The position numbers and the translations under genes are program-made. Below are positions 7,627 to 15,339 of a DNA stretch of 23,942 nucleotides, piece after piece (within the stretch, counting starts at the first letter, position 1; the number at the start of each line of letters is the position of its first letter). The notes below the pieces were generated by a model. The model did not search any database, was not told where the DNA came from, and was given only the letters and a program-made list of their open reading frames with translations. The DNA is taken from assembly GCA_012798745.1 (NCBI GenBank), contig JAAZMQ010000156.1, positions 1 to 23,942 on the forward strand, read 5' to 3'. The DNA is from Bacteroidales bacterium. GTDB taxonomy: Bacteria; Bacteroidota; Bacteroidia; Bacteroidales; Dysgonomonadaceae.

Positions 7627-8562
7627 TCAGAAATGCTGTAATAGTTCTAAGCTACGGGCAATTTTATCTTCCATTGGTAAAGTAGCATCAATCCAATGAA
7701 TGGTAAAACCGCGGCGTTCCATTCCCCTAAACCAGGTCATTTGTCGCTTGGCAAACTGATGTATGGCGATTTCCAATTTCGAGCACATCTCGTCATACGA
7801 TAATGTTCCCACGAGGTATAACGTTATATATTTATATTCCAATCCGTAATAAATAAGGTCGTCAGCCGAGAGGCCTCCCGCCAGAAGTTTCTCAACTTCT
7901 TCAATCATCCCTTCATTCAAACGCTTTTTCAACCGTTCCGAAATTTTTTTGCGTCGCAATTCCCTATCTACCGAAAGCCCGATAATTAAGCTCTCGATAG
8001 GCAAATATTCGGATGAATCCACATCATGTTTTTTCTGAAAGTCGGCAATTTCAATAGCCCGTATGGTACGCTGCTTGGTATCCGTATCGGTAATATTGTG
8101 CAATTTTTTGTACGAACTCAAAATTTTTGTCAGTTCTTCCTGCGACTTATTTGCCAATTGCTTTCGCAATTCGGGATTCACCGGAACGTCCAATAATCGG
8201 TATCCCTTTAACACCGATTCGATGTACAATCCTGTACCTCCACACAAAATAGGGGTTTTATTTCGCGAAAGAATGTCGGAATAGGCCCGATGAAAATCGT
8301 GTTGAAAATGAAAAAGCGTATATTTCTCTCCTGCTTCACAAATATCGATCAAATGATAGGGGATATGCCGGCCATTCAACACATAATCCGATAAATCTTT
8401 ACCGGTTCCGATATCCATACCTTTGTAAACCTGTCGCGAATCGGCACTGATAATTTCTCCATCCAGTTCGTAAGCCAAATGTGCTGCAAAACGGGTTTTG
8501 CCGGTAGCGGTAGGGCCAAGAATAGTAATGAGCGGCAACATATTCGACACGGTCTTTTCCAT
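7627..8562 (-). CDS. miaA: tRNA dimethylallyltransferase
   Basis: The 311-residue enzyme transfers a dimethylallyl group to N6 of A37 in tRNAs reading codons that begin with U. It has the P-loop GPTATGKT (~16-23), DSRQVYKGMDIGTGK, GGTGLYIES and the C-terminal QFAKRQMTWFRG motif. The reading frame is open a further 49 codons upstream to 8709, but that part is only the shadow of the glycine-rich tail of the preceding gene. ATG at 8560-8562 gives the usual MiaA length and lies 4 bases past the preceding stop codon. The GTGKD sequence replaces the common GTAKPT, which suggests it belongs to the divergent second MiaA group found in Bacteroidota (inference). Confidence 0.93.
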   Translation of the reverse strand: MEKTVSNMLPLITILGPTATGKTRFAAHLAYELDGEIISADSRQVYKGMDIGTGKDLSDYVLNGRHIPYHLIDICEAGEKYTLFHFQHDFHRAYSDILSRNKTPILCGGTGLYIESVLKGYRLLDVPVNPELRKQLANKSQEELTKILSSYKKLHNITDTDTKQRTIRAIEIADFQKKHDVDSSEYLPIESLIIGLSVDRELRRKKISERLKKRLNEGMIEEVEKLLAGGLSADDLIYYGLEYKYITLYLVGTLSYDEMCSKLEIAIHQFAKRQMTWFRGMERRGFTIHWIDATLPMEDKIARSLELLQHF

Positions 8563-8566
8563 TGAT

Positions 8567-9337
8567 TTACCAACTTCCTCCGGCACCTCCGCCTCCGAAA
8601 CGACCTCCTCCCCCTCCGCCAAAATTGCCACCAAACCCTCCGGTACGGTTGCTTCCACCGGAAGGTGGGAAGAATATAAACCGCCCCCCTCCACGGTTAC
8701 TCCCGCCATTATTTATATGCCGGTTGTTGCCAAAGATCAAACGAAGAATAATGATAAAAACAATAACCGACACTAAAATAAGACCAATTGGAACACCGCC
8801 GTTATCCTGCTGCCCATCTGCATCAAATTCTCCCGACAAACGTTCTATTATGGCATCCACAGCGGAGTTAACACCGCCAAAATAATCGTTTTCCTTAAAA
8901 TAGGGAATCATCCTTTCGCGAACAATCCTACCCACATATGCATCATTCAAACGCGCTTCCAAGCCATAACCCGTTGCAATAAAGGCTTGTCCCCTGCTAT
9001 TGCCGACTTTTGGTTTAATGAGAATCACCGCTCCGTTATCCTTGCCTTTTTGTCCTACACCCCACTCCTCGCCTATTTTGAAAGCATAATCGGAAACAGC
9101 ATATCCTCCCAAATCACTCACAGTGACTACATAGATTTGAGTAGAGGTGGAATCGTGGTAAGCACGGAGTTTTTGTTCCAAAGCCCGCGACTCTTCCGGC
9201 GAGAAAAGACGAGCAAAATCGTTTACCAACCGGGGAGGATACATCGGTTTAGGGATCTCCTGAGCATAAGTCGCAGCCACCCCAAACAGCAAAAAGAATA
9301 ACCAAAACCGATGTTTAATTTTTCTGAATATCTTCAT
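8567..9337 (-). CDS. TPM-domain (YgcG/Psb32-type) membrane protein
   Basis: The 256-residue protein has a signal peptide (ending ATYAQ, ~26) and a TPM domain (~35-165) with typical motifs VNDFARLFS, IYVVTVSDLGG and ATGYGLEARLND. A single membrane helix follows (~183-202), then a glycine-rich cytoplasmic tail ending in GGGGAGGSW. Proteins with this layout are usually encoded beside LemA, as here, but their biochemical role is not settled. The gene lies 32 bases behind lemA and 4 bases before miaA, so all three are likely one transcript. The repetitive GGN codons of the tail open long spurious frames on both strands. Confidence 0.88.
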   Translation of the reverse strand: MKIFRKIKHRFWLFFLLFGVAATYAQEIPKPMYPPRLVNDFARLFSPEESRALEQKLRAYHDSTSTQIYVVTVSDLGGYAVSDYAFKIGEEWGVGQKGKDNGAVILIKPKVGNSRGQAFIATGYGLEARLNDAYVGRIVRERMIPYFKENDYFGGVNSAVDAIIERLSGEFDADGQQDNGGVPIGLILVSVIVFIIILRLIFGNNRHINNGGSNRGGGRFIFFPPSGGSNRTGGFGGNFGGGGGGRFGGGGAGGSW

Positions 9338-9369
9338 CGAATAATTTACTGAAGTTGCTCATAGTTTGG

Positions 9370-9948
9370 CTAAAATTGAACTTGTATCGCTGTCTGGGCT
9401 TCTTCGGCAGCTTGAAAATAGGCTTTGGGTTTAAATCCGAACAAACCGGCATAAATGATCTGAGGAAATTTGCGAATATAGGCATTATATTCTTTTACCA
9501 GTTGGTTGAATCTGTTGCGTTCAACAGCGATTCGATTTTCTGTACCGGCAAGCTCGTCCTGTAAAGCGAGGAAATTCTGATTGGCTTTCAACTCGGGATA
9601 ATTCTCCTGAATGAGAAGCAATCTGCTCAACGCCTCACTCAACTCGGCCTGAGCCTCCTGGTATTTCCGAATATTCTCTTCCGTAAGATTTTCGGGATCT
9701 ATCGTTATTTGAGTAGCTTTGGCGCGAGCTTCGGTCACCTTCGTAAGGGTTTCTTGTTCGTGTTCGGCATAGCCCTTCACGGTAGCCACAAGATTTGGAA
9801 TCAGATCGGCCCTGCGCTGATACGCATTTTGCACATTACCCCATTGTGAGGCTACGGCTTCCTGTTTTTCAACCATCGTGTTGTATCCGCAACTCGAGAA
9901 AACAGCACCCAAAAGAATTACCGAAAAAAGAATTTTAATATTTCTCAT
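9370..9948 (-). CDS. lemA: LemA-family lipoprotein
   Basis: The 192-residue protein starts at ATG 9946-9948; an upstream in-frame extension to 10011 would place a non-signal stretch in front of the export signal, so I rejected it. The N-terminus MRNIKILFSVILLGAVFSSCG is a signal with a lipobox-like Cys, so it is probably lipid-anchored. The rest is a long helical LemA domain with the typical WGNVQNAYQRRADLIPNLV stretch and ENRIAVERNRFNQLVKEYN. Its function is not well defined; it is commonly paired with TPM-domain genes. It is the first gene of the lemA-TPM-miaA operon. Confidence 0.9.
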   Translation of the reverse strand: MRNIKILFSVILLGAVFSSCGYNTMVEKQEAVASQWGNVQNAYQRRADLIPNLVATVKGYAEHEQETLTKVTEARAKATQITIDPENLTEENIRKYQEAQAELSEALSRLLLIQENYPELKANQNFLALQDELAGTENRIAVERNRFNQLVKEYNAYIRKFPQIIYAGLFGFKPKAYFQAAEEAQTAIQVQF

Positions 9949-9994
9949 TGTGTTGTTGAATTTTACCGAATAATTTTCGGTTACATTTTTCCGA

Positions 9995-10022
9995 CAAATA
10001 TACAAAAACATCCGACGACAAA
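9995..10022 (-). promoter_or_regulatory. Candidate promoter of the lemA operon
   Basis: The minus strand has TTTG (10019-10022), a 16-base gap and TATATTTG (9995-10002). Both elements match the Bacteroides consensus, with spacing a little shorter than the usual 19. The leader would be about 40 bases. Confidence 0.5.
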
Positions 10023-10031
10023 AGAAATTAT

Positions 10032-10058
10032 GAAAATAAAAATTGCATCACCTGCAAT
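10032..10058 (-). terminator. Intrinsic terminator of the araC-type gene
   Basis: On the minus strand ATTGCA-GGTGA-TGCAAT forms a short stem (10042-10058) followed directly by TTTTATTTTC. It lies 36 bases past the stop codon of the regulator gene and just upstream of the lemA promoter. Confidence 0.6.
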
Positions 10059-10093
10059 ACGCTATCTTAAGCTCCCCACCCGGCACATTGTTA

Positions 10094-10987
10094 TTATACT
10101 TTTCTCGAATTTCTGTATTCCAAAGGAGTAATTCCCTCCCTTTTTTTAAAGAAATAGATAAAATATTCATATGAATTGAAATTCAATTCGTAAGCTATCT
10201 CTTTGAGGGATCGATTTGTTTCCAGCAACAATTCTTTAGCCTTTCTCAATTTCAGTTCCTGAAAATATTGAGCGGGAGCATAACCTGTATAATCTTTAAA
10301 AACTTTTCTGAAGCGCGAATAACTTATTCCCAACTTTGATGCAAGCAATTCCATATTAACCCCTTTATGCATATTTTCATTCATGATAATTTTGGCACGT
10401 TCTACAATTTGGCCCATATTATTATTCTCAAAATCTTTATTCTGCGAATACGATAATATCATGCCAATGATGTGCAAAACAATACCTGCTAAATATTGCT
10501 GTGCAGCTTTTTTGTCGTCTTTAGCTACTTGTAAAGCACCAGAATAAAGATTTACCAAATCATCATTAACGCCAACATCGATAACCTGTTTGTTTGAATC
10601 GATAAATTCGTTTCTCACCATTTCGTCAATAATTTGTCCCTCGAATCCGATATAATATTCGTTCCATCCGGTTTCCGATGAAGGACAATAGGTATGCCAT
10701 TGATTGGGAAAAAGAATAATAATTTGCCCCTTATCGATAGTTGTTTTCTTGGTGGTTTCCGACATAAAAGAGCCATGCCCTTTACTGATATAAAGTATCT
10801 GATACTCCGATAAAATTCGCCCCTTACAGGGATCAAAATAATAGCTTTTGGGATGTTGTGTGGAAGGATAGACCGTATTGGGAGCAATGGGTTGAAATCC
10901 GACAGTATTGACGGTTAAGCCAAAACTCTTATCCTTTTCATTTACTATCAGATATTTAAAATCAAGAGGTAAATCGTTATATCTCAT
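10094..10987 (-). CDS. AraC-family transcriptional regulator with cupin-like sensor domain
   Basis: The 297-residue protein has an N-terminal cupin-like AraC binding domain (~30-150; motifs ILSEYQILYISKG and IILFPNQWHTY) and a C-terminal double helix-turn-helix (~190-293; MELLASKLGISYSRFRKVFK and LKEIAYELNFNSYEYFIYFFK, ending in GITPLEYR). Such proteins usually activate sugar or stress genes when a small ligand binds the cupin part. No sugar-use gene is adjacent: neighbours are lemA downstream and the oad operon upstream, so its target is unknown. It has a well-formed promoter (11125-11155) and a ~130-base leader. Confidence 0.92.
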   Translation of the reverse strand: MRYNDLPLDFKYLIVNEKDKSFGLTVNTVGFQPIAPNTVYPSTQHPKSYYFDPCKGRILSEYQILYISKGHGSFMSETTKKTTIDKGQIIILFPNQWHTYCPSSETGWNEYYIGFEGQIIDEMVRNEFIDSNKQVIDVGVNDDLVNLYSGALQVAKDDKKAAQQYLAGIVLHIIGMILSYSQNKDFENNNMGQIVERAKIIMNENMHKGVNMELLASKLGISYSRFRKVFKDYTGYAPAQYFQELKLRKAKELLLETNRSLKEIAYELNFNSYEYFIYFFKKREGITPLEYRNSRKV

Positions 10988-11124
10988 GTTATCGTCAACT
11001 TATTAATGTCTGTTAATATACATATTGTGCTTTTATTTCCAATAAATTCAGATTCAAAAAAGTTTTTTCGCCTCTTATCGTTTTTCCCGGTGCATCAACA
11101 ACTTCCTATCTCTCAATGATACAT

Positions 11125-11155
11125 CAAAGATACAGAATATTGAGGTGGTAACAAA
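11125..11155 (-). promoter_or_regulatory. Promoter of the araC-type gene
   Basis: The minus strand has TTTG (11152-11155), exactly 19 bases, then TATCTTTG (11125-11132). This is a full match to the Bacteroides -33/-7 promoter with ideal spacing. Confidence 0.75.
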
Positions 11156-11186
11156 AAATTTGAGATAAAAAGGTTGAACATCATTT

Positions 11187-11236
11187 TCCGACGACAGGGA
11201 AAAATTTTTTTATCTTCCGTCGGATTTTCAGACGGA
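11187..11236. repeat. Overlapping, mutually exclusive inverted repeats
   Basis: TCCGACG (11187-11193) can pair with CGTCGGA (11218-11224), while TCCGTC (11216-11221) can instead pair with GACGGA (11231-11236). The two stems share bases and cannot form together. They lie 32 bases upstream of the -33 box of the regulator promoter. Confidence 0.55.
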
Positions 11237-11346
11237 CATAAGAAGGTTGTTTTTCCTATCTTTTGACAATATTCTTTAACAAATGAGATGAATTTACTCC
11301 AAAAAAAACACCTGTTTTTGCATAAAAAAGCGTCAAAGTGTGCATA

Positions 11347-11398
11347 TCGGATTTTTCGATAGAAAATAATTTTTTTTAGACTCTATCGGAAAATCCGA
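11347..11398. repeat. 17-bp inverted repeat
   Basis: TCGGATTTTTCGATAGA (11347-11363) and TCTATCGGAAAATCCGA (11382-11398) pair over 17 positions with one G-T wobble. The 18-base loop is almost all A and T. It is not next to the end of any gene, so it is unlikely to be a terminator. Confidence 0.8.
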
Positions 11399-11431
11399 AG
11401 AAGGAATTTGGTTAGTAATTGTTAACATGCA

Positions 11432-11513
11432 TTTTCCGAAAAAGGATAAAATTTTCGCACACGATCATCCCGTTTTATGACGAGCGATAAAAATTTCGTG
11501 CGCTCTCATTCCG
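11432..11513. repeat. Two imperfect tandem copies of a 41-base unit
   Basis: Units at 11432-11472 and 11473-11513 share TTTT, GATAAAA, TTTCG, TCAT and CCG at matching positions, and a third partial unit begins with TTTTCCGA at 11514. The best-matching 36-base parts are 11445-11480 and 11486-11521. A related stretch starts at TTTTCCGA 11184-11191. Confidence 0.65.
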
Positions 11514-11663
11514 TTTTCCGATGGTAGACAAATCGTTACCCCGATGTAGTCAGAAAAATCCTGAACGAGATAAAAACAATCGAAAAGCCGAGCCAAAATT
11601 CGGCAAATGAAAATCGATTCTCAATTTAAGATTCGGATGTTGTCTTTAGCAGTGTAACTTGCC

Positions 11664-11699
11664 AAAAATAAAAAAGGTGATCATCGTGAACCACCTTTT
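11664..11699 (-). terminator. Intrinsic terminator of the oad operon
   Basis: On the minus strand AAAAGGTG (11692-11699) pairs with CACCTTTT (11672-11679), with a further 3-bp inner stem, and is followed by a T-rich run TTTTTTATTTTTGG. It lies 65 bases past the oadB stop codon. Confidence 0.85.
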
Positions 11700-11763
11700 C
11701 TATGCGTACAAAACGTTCTTTAAACGAATTTTAAAAACAACTTATGTTAATCTATACATTATA

Positions 11764-12972
11764 TTATCCTAAGAATGAAATCAATACACCTGCGGCAATA
11801 GCCGATCCAATTACTCCGGAAACGTTACTGGCCATGCAATACTGCAGAATATGGTTTGATTTGTCGTATTCCAATGCCAACTCGTTTGCCACACGCGAAG
11901 CCATAGGTACAGCACTGAGGCCGGTTGCACCAATCAGCGGATTGATTTTTTTATGGGAGAACATATTATAAACCTTCACTCCCAAAATGCCGCCTGCAAC
12001 CGATATGGCAAAAGCCAAAAATCCACCAACCACAATACCCAATGTCTGTGCCGACAGGAATACCTCGGCCGTCATGGTAGCCCCCACACACAAACCAAGA
12101 AAAATGGTCGCTGTGTTCATGATGGGGCCCGATGCTGCTTCGGCCAACCGACTTGTGGATGTTCCGATTTCTTTAACCAGATTTCCGAACAGCAACATGC
12201 CGAGCAAAGGTGCCGACGAAGGAACAAAAACAGCCACAACCACACCCAAAACGATAGGAAAAACAATCTTCACTACTTTCAGATGCTTAATCTCATGTTT
12301 GGGAGGATGTAATTTATCCATGTTGCGCATGTGGATTTTGAATTCACTTTCGGTCATCAGCAGTTTCGACACCAAAGGAATAATCACCGGCACCAGCGCC
12401 ATATATGAATAAGCAGCAATGGCAATGGGACCTAACAGATGTGGAGCCAATTTAATGGTCGTATAAATAGCGGTTGGTCCGTCGGCACCACCAATAATAC
12501 CCAACGAAGCTGCCTCATTCAGATTGAATCCCATCAAAATAGCCCCCAACAATACCGAGAAAATTCCCAATTGTGCAGCTCCTCCAAAAAGCGACAACTT
12601 AAGGTTGCGCAACATGGGACCGAAATCGGTAAGTGCCCCTACCCCCATAAATATAATCGGGGGGAGCAATCCCGTTTTAATGAGCGAATAATAAAGAAAA
12701 TTCATGATCCCGTATTTGTTCGCTATTTCCGGAAGGTTCATATAGCTCCCGTCGGTATATTGAACAGCAGAAGCATCTACTATACCCAATCCTGCTCCGG
12801 GCAAGTTGGCCAACAGTACACCAAATCCGATAGGCACAAGCAACAACGGCTCGTATTCCTTTCGTATTCCCAGATACAGTAAAACAAATGCGATGATCCA
12901 CATGATGACGGTTTTGAGGTCTATAACCCCAAACGCCGTCATTTCAAATAAACTTGAAAAAATATCTCCCAT
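11764..12972 (-). CDS. oadB: Sodium-pumping decarboxylase beta subunit (carboxybiotin decarboxylase)
   Basis: This 402-residue, very hydrophobic protein has about ten membrane segments. It removes CO2 from carboxybiotin on the alpha subunit and couples this to export of Na+. The key Asp164 lies in GGADGPTAI, the motif around the Na+-site aspartate of OadB. The C-terminal SNVSGVIGSAIAAGV matches the second conserved Na+-site region. Start ATG is 4 bases past the oadA stop codon, so the genes are translationally linked. Homologous beta subunits serve oxaloacetate, methylmalonyl-CoA and glutaconyl-CoA decarboxylases; the substrate is set by the alpha subunit. Confidence 0.93.
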   Translation of the reverse strand: MGDIFSSLFEMTAFGVIDLKTVIMWIIAFVLLYLGIRKEYEPLLLVPIGFGVLLANLPGAGLGIVDASAVQYTDGSYMNLPEIANKYGIMNFLYYSLIKTGLLPPIIFMGVGALTDFGPMLRNLKLSLFGGAAQLGIFSVLLGAILMGFNLNEAASLGIIGGADGPTAIYTTIKLAPHLLGPIAIAAYSYMALVPVIIPLVSKLLMTESEFKIHMRNMDKLHPPKHEIKHLKVVKIVFPIVLGVVVAVFVPSSAPLLGMLLFGNLVKEIGTSTSRLAEAASGPIMNTATIFLGLCVGATMTAEVFLSAQTLGIVVGGFLAFAISVAGGILGVKVYNMFSHKKINPLIGATGLSAVPMASRVANELALEYDKSNHILQYCMASNVSGVIGSAIAAGVLISFLG

Positions 12973-12976
12973 ATCC

Positions 12977-14887
12977 TCATTGCAATTTAATGATTACATC
13001 ATCCTCAAACACAGAATCGCCATTCGAAACACAAATTTCAACTACTGTACCTTCCTCTTCTGCAGCAATCGTATTATAGGTCTTCATGGATTCTATATAA
13101 CCGATTACATCGCCCTTTTTGACTTTATCGCCTACATTAATGGGTTTTTCGGAAGGGTCCTTCGTAAAAAAGAATTTCCCCTCGAGAGGCGCAACAAGCT
13201 CTTTGATTTTCTCTGTGGGTGCAGACGAAGGATTGTTGCCGGATTTCTTCTCGTTTGCCGCTATGTCGGACCCGCTTTTTACAAACTCATCATCAGCATC
13301 ATCATTATCCGGATAAGAAATATTTACTTCATATTCCTCACCATCAACAGTAACGATCAATTTCTTAGGTTTAAAATCATTTTGTTGAACCGACACAGAA
13401 GGTGCATACTCATCGCTTTGCATTTTTGCTGCTTTTCTCTCTGCCAAATCCTTTTCGAATGCCGCTTTGGCTTCACCGCTTTTGTATGCTCTGTATTGTT
13501 CGGGATGCATGGCTAACTCGAAAAGCTCTTCATCGTCCTGACCAAAATCCCAATTGTTCCTCTTCATCTCCTCGCGAAATTCATTCAATTGATCGGGATA
13601 CAAATCCTGCGGATTACCGGTATAAAACTCCCTTCCTTGTTCTTTTGCCAGCGCAACGAGCTCGGGAGCAACCTCACCGGGCAGTTTACCCGATTTGCCA
13701 AGAATCATATCCCAAATGTTATCGGCAATTATCGACCAACGTTCTTTACCTTTTTCCATCTGAATGACATTCATCAAAGCAAGGTTTTTAACATACTGAC
13801 TGAACGGCGTCACCAATGGAGGATATCCTACCTTTGGCCAAATATAAGCTACTTCGTCGAATAATTTTAACAGCAAATCGTCCAACGTAAGCTCCTCTTT
13901 ACCGTTTCTTACCAGCCATCTGTTGAGCGATGCCAAATTATTTTCCAAATCGGCCATCAGACTTCCCATCATACCTCCCGGCAAACCCGGACCAATAAGT
14001 AATGAATTCATCAATCGATTCTTAGGATTGATGTAATAGCCCAAAAAATCGTCAATAAAACTTTGTGTAAGAGAACGCACTTTCATATATGCCTTCATAT
14101 TGATGTCGGGGACCGAAAATCCTGCATCCTTCAACATGGACTGAACGGCAAGTACGTCGGCATGAGCCGTACCCCATGAAAGCGGTTCCATAGCCACGTC
14201 GATATAATCGGCACCGGCTTGGGCCACTTCAAGGATCGATGCCATCTGAAAACCGGGAGCTGCATGTCCATGATACTGCACAGGAATGTGAGGATGGCGA
14301 GTTTTAATGTTTTTTACGATTTTACCTAACGATACCGGTCTTCCTATCCCGGCCATATCTTTTAGGCAAATTTCATCTGCCCCCATTTCAATCAACGTAT
14401 CTGCCAATTGAGTATAATATTCAAGAGTATGAACAGGTGAAACCGTGATGCAGAGCGCTGCCTGGGAAATCATACCGGCTTCTTTTGCAAATTTGATGGA
14501 ATTCTCCAGGTTACGCACATCGTTGAGCCCATCAAACGAACGAGCAAGATTAGTACCCTGTTTTTTCTTTACGTGAAACATAAGCCGACGCACATCGGCA
14601 GGAACAGGAGTCATGCGGATACCGTTCAACCCTCTCTCAAGCATATGTGTTTGTATGCCCGCCTCGTTAAACGGTTTAGTCCATTCTCTTACTGCAATAT
14701 TCGGATTTTCTCCAAACAACAAATTAATCTGCTCAAACCCACCACCGTTGGTTTCTACACGAGCGAAACATCCCATATCGATTATAGCCGGAGCTACTGC
14801 TTTTAATTGATCTACCCGTGGCACATATTTTCCCGACGACTGCCACATGTCGCGATATACAAGACTAAATCCTATCTGTTTTGCCAT
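12977..14887 (-). CDS. oadA: Biotin-dependent decarboxylase alpha subunit (OadA-like, divergent active site)
   Basis: The 636-residue protein has an HMGL/pyruvate-carboxylase-type carboxyltransferase domain (~5-270), the PYC/OADA conserved domain (~290-470), a charged, probably flexible linker (~470-560) and a biotinyl domain (~565-636) with Lys602 in ESMKT. Metal ligands Asp13, Lys176 (CLKDMAG) and His206/His208 (YHGHAAPG) are kept. Several normally fixed positions are not: RDAHQS reads RDMWQS, the PGGMxTNL-type loop reads PGGMMGSL, and TPTSQ reads TPFSQ. It is therefore a real carboxyltransferase of this family, but oxaloacetate as substrate is less certain than the name implies. It lies 2 bases past oadG. 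Confidence 0.85.
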   Translation of the reverse strand: MAKQIGFSLVYRDMWQSSGKYVPRVDQLKAVAPAIIDMGCFARVETNGGGFEQINLLFGENPNIAVREWTKPFNEAGIQTHMLERGLNGIRMTPVPADVRRLMFHVKKKQGTNLARSFDGLNDVRNLENSIKFAKEAGMISQAALCITVSPVHTLEYYTQLADTLIEMGADEICLKDMAGIGRPVSLGKIVKNIKTRHPHIPVQYHGHAAPGFQMASILEVAQAGADYIDVAMEPLSWGTAHADVLAVQSMLKDAGFSVPDINMKAYMKVRSLTQSFIDDFLGYYINPKNRLMNSLLIGPGLPGGMMGSLMADLENNLASLNRWLVRNGKEELTLDDLLLKLFDEVAYIWPKVGYPPLVTPFSQYVKNLALMNVIQMEKGKERWSIIADNIWDMILGKSGKLPGEVAPELVALAKEQGREFYTGNPQDLYPDQLNEFREEMKRNNWDFGQDDEELFELAMHPEQYRAYKSGEAKAAFEKDLAERKAAKMQSDEYAPSVSVQQNDFKPKKLIVTVDGEEYEVNISYPDNDDADDEFVKSGSDIAANEKKSGNNPSSAPTEKIKELVAPLEGKFFFTKDPSEKPINVGDKVKKGDVIGYIESMKTYNTIAAEEEGTVVEICVSNGDSVFEDDVIIKLQ

Positions 14888-14889
14888 AA

Positions 14890-15147
14890 TTATTTATTTT
14901 GAGTTTTTGTTTTTTCTATGCTGGTTATTTTGCCCTTTCCTTTCGTAACAATATCCACTGCAGCCGCAATGACCGCCAATTTCTTAGGATCTATATGTTT
15001 CCCCTTTTCGGTATCATGTGGAGGTGGTAAAAAACGATTAGTAAATACTATAATCAGATTTCCAACCACCACTACCAACATAAGAATGACAAAAACCGTA
15101 ATCATGCCGACAACCAGAAGAAAAAGCGCTTCATTTAGATTCTCCAT
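14890..15147 (-). CDS. oadG: Sodium-pumping decarboxylase gamma subunit
   Basis: This 85-residue protein has one membrane helix (~8-34, ALFLLVVGMITVFVILML) and a short charged tail with a Pro-rich turn (RFLPPPHD). In Na+-pumping decarboxylases the gamma subunit holds the alpha and beta subunits together. It is the first gene of the oadG-oadA-oadB operon, which supports the call despite low sequence conservation in this family. Confidence 0.85.
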   Translation of the reverse strand: MENLNEALFLLVVGMITVFVILMLVVVVGNLIIVFTNRFLPPPHDTEKGKHIDPKKLAVIAAAVDIVTKGKGKITSIEKTKTQNK

Positions 15148-15217
15148 GTGATAAATTTATTATTTACGTGTAAAACAAAAAAAATACATAATTGATTATA
15201 AACCCATTTTACAGGCT

Positions 15218-15225
15218 CAAAAATA
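15218..15225 (-). promoter_or_regulatory. Weak candidate -7 element of the oad operon
   Basis: The minus strand reads TATTTTTG, formally matching TAnnTTTG, about 70 bases before oadG. It overlaps the U-run of the upstream ATPase terminator and has no TTTG at -33, so it may be chance. Confidence 0.25.
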
Positions 15226-15267
15226 ATAAAAAAAATCTTACCTCGTCCATTCACTGAACAAGGTAAG
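15221..15267 (-). terminator. Intrinsic terminator of the calcium ATPase gene
   Basis: On the minus strand CTTACCT (15261-15267) pairs with AGGTAAG (15237-15243), followed by ATTTTTTTTATTATTTTTG. It lies about 73 bases past the ATPase stop codon, between that gene and the oad operon. Confidence 0.8.
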
Positions 15268-15339
15268 TGTGAATCTGTCACTTATTTAATCTATGTTTTA
15301 ATCCTTTTGCATTCATTAATGATAAAACATCAGGCAGAT

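Larger units (their letters stand above)
10988..11663. other. Repeat-rich non-coding gap upstream of the araC-type gene
   Basis: No reading frame of convincing length or composition lies here. The right half (11184-11521) contains several inverted and direct repeats built on TTTTCCGA/TCGGAAAA, listed separately. The left part (10988-11155) is the leader and promoter of the regulator gene. The function of the middle is unknown; regulatory DNA, a small RNA or decayed sequence are all possible. Confidence 0.6.

Noticed and set aside
7615..7629. TGAAAAG-T-CTTTTCA palindrome at the miaA stop codon as a terminator
   Set aside because: A 1-base loop cannot form a hairpin of that stem length and no U-run follows.
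8563..8709. An extended N-terminus of MiaA of 49 codons
   Set aside because: It reads the glycine-rich tail of the TPM-domain gene in another frame; the resulting residues match no MiaA, and ATG 8562 gives normal length.
8498..8885. Proline- and serine-rich frames on the plus strand
   Set aside because: They are antisense shadows of GGN-rich codons in the TPM gene, with no start region or homology signals.
9949..10011. N-terminal extension of LemA
   Set aside because: It would bury the lipoprotein signal and overlaps the candidate promoter at 9995-10022.
11953..12412. Plus-strand frames of 119 and 141 codons
   Set aside because: They lie fully inside oadB on the other strand and reflect its codon pattern.
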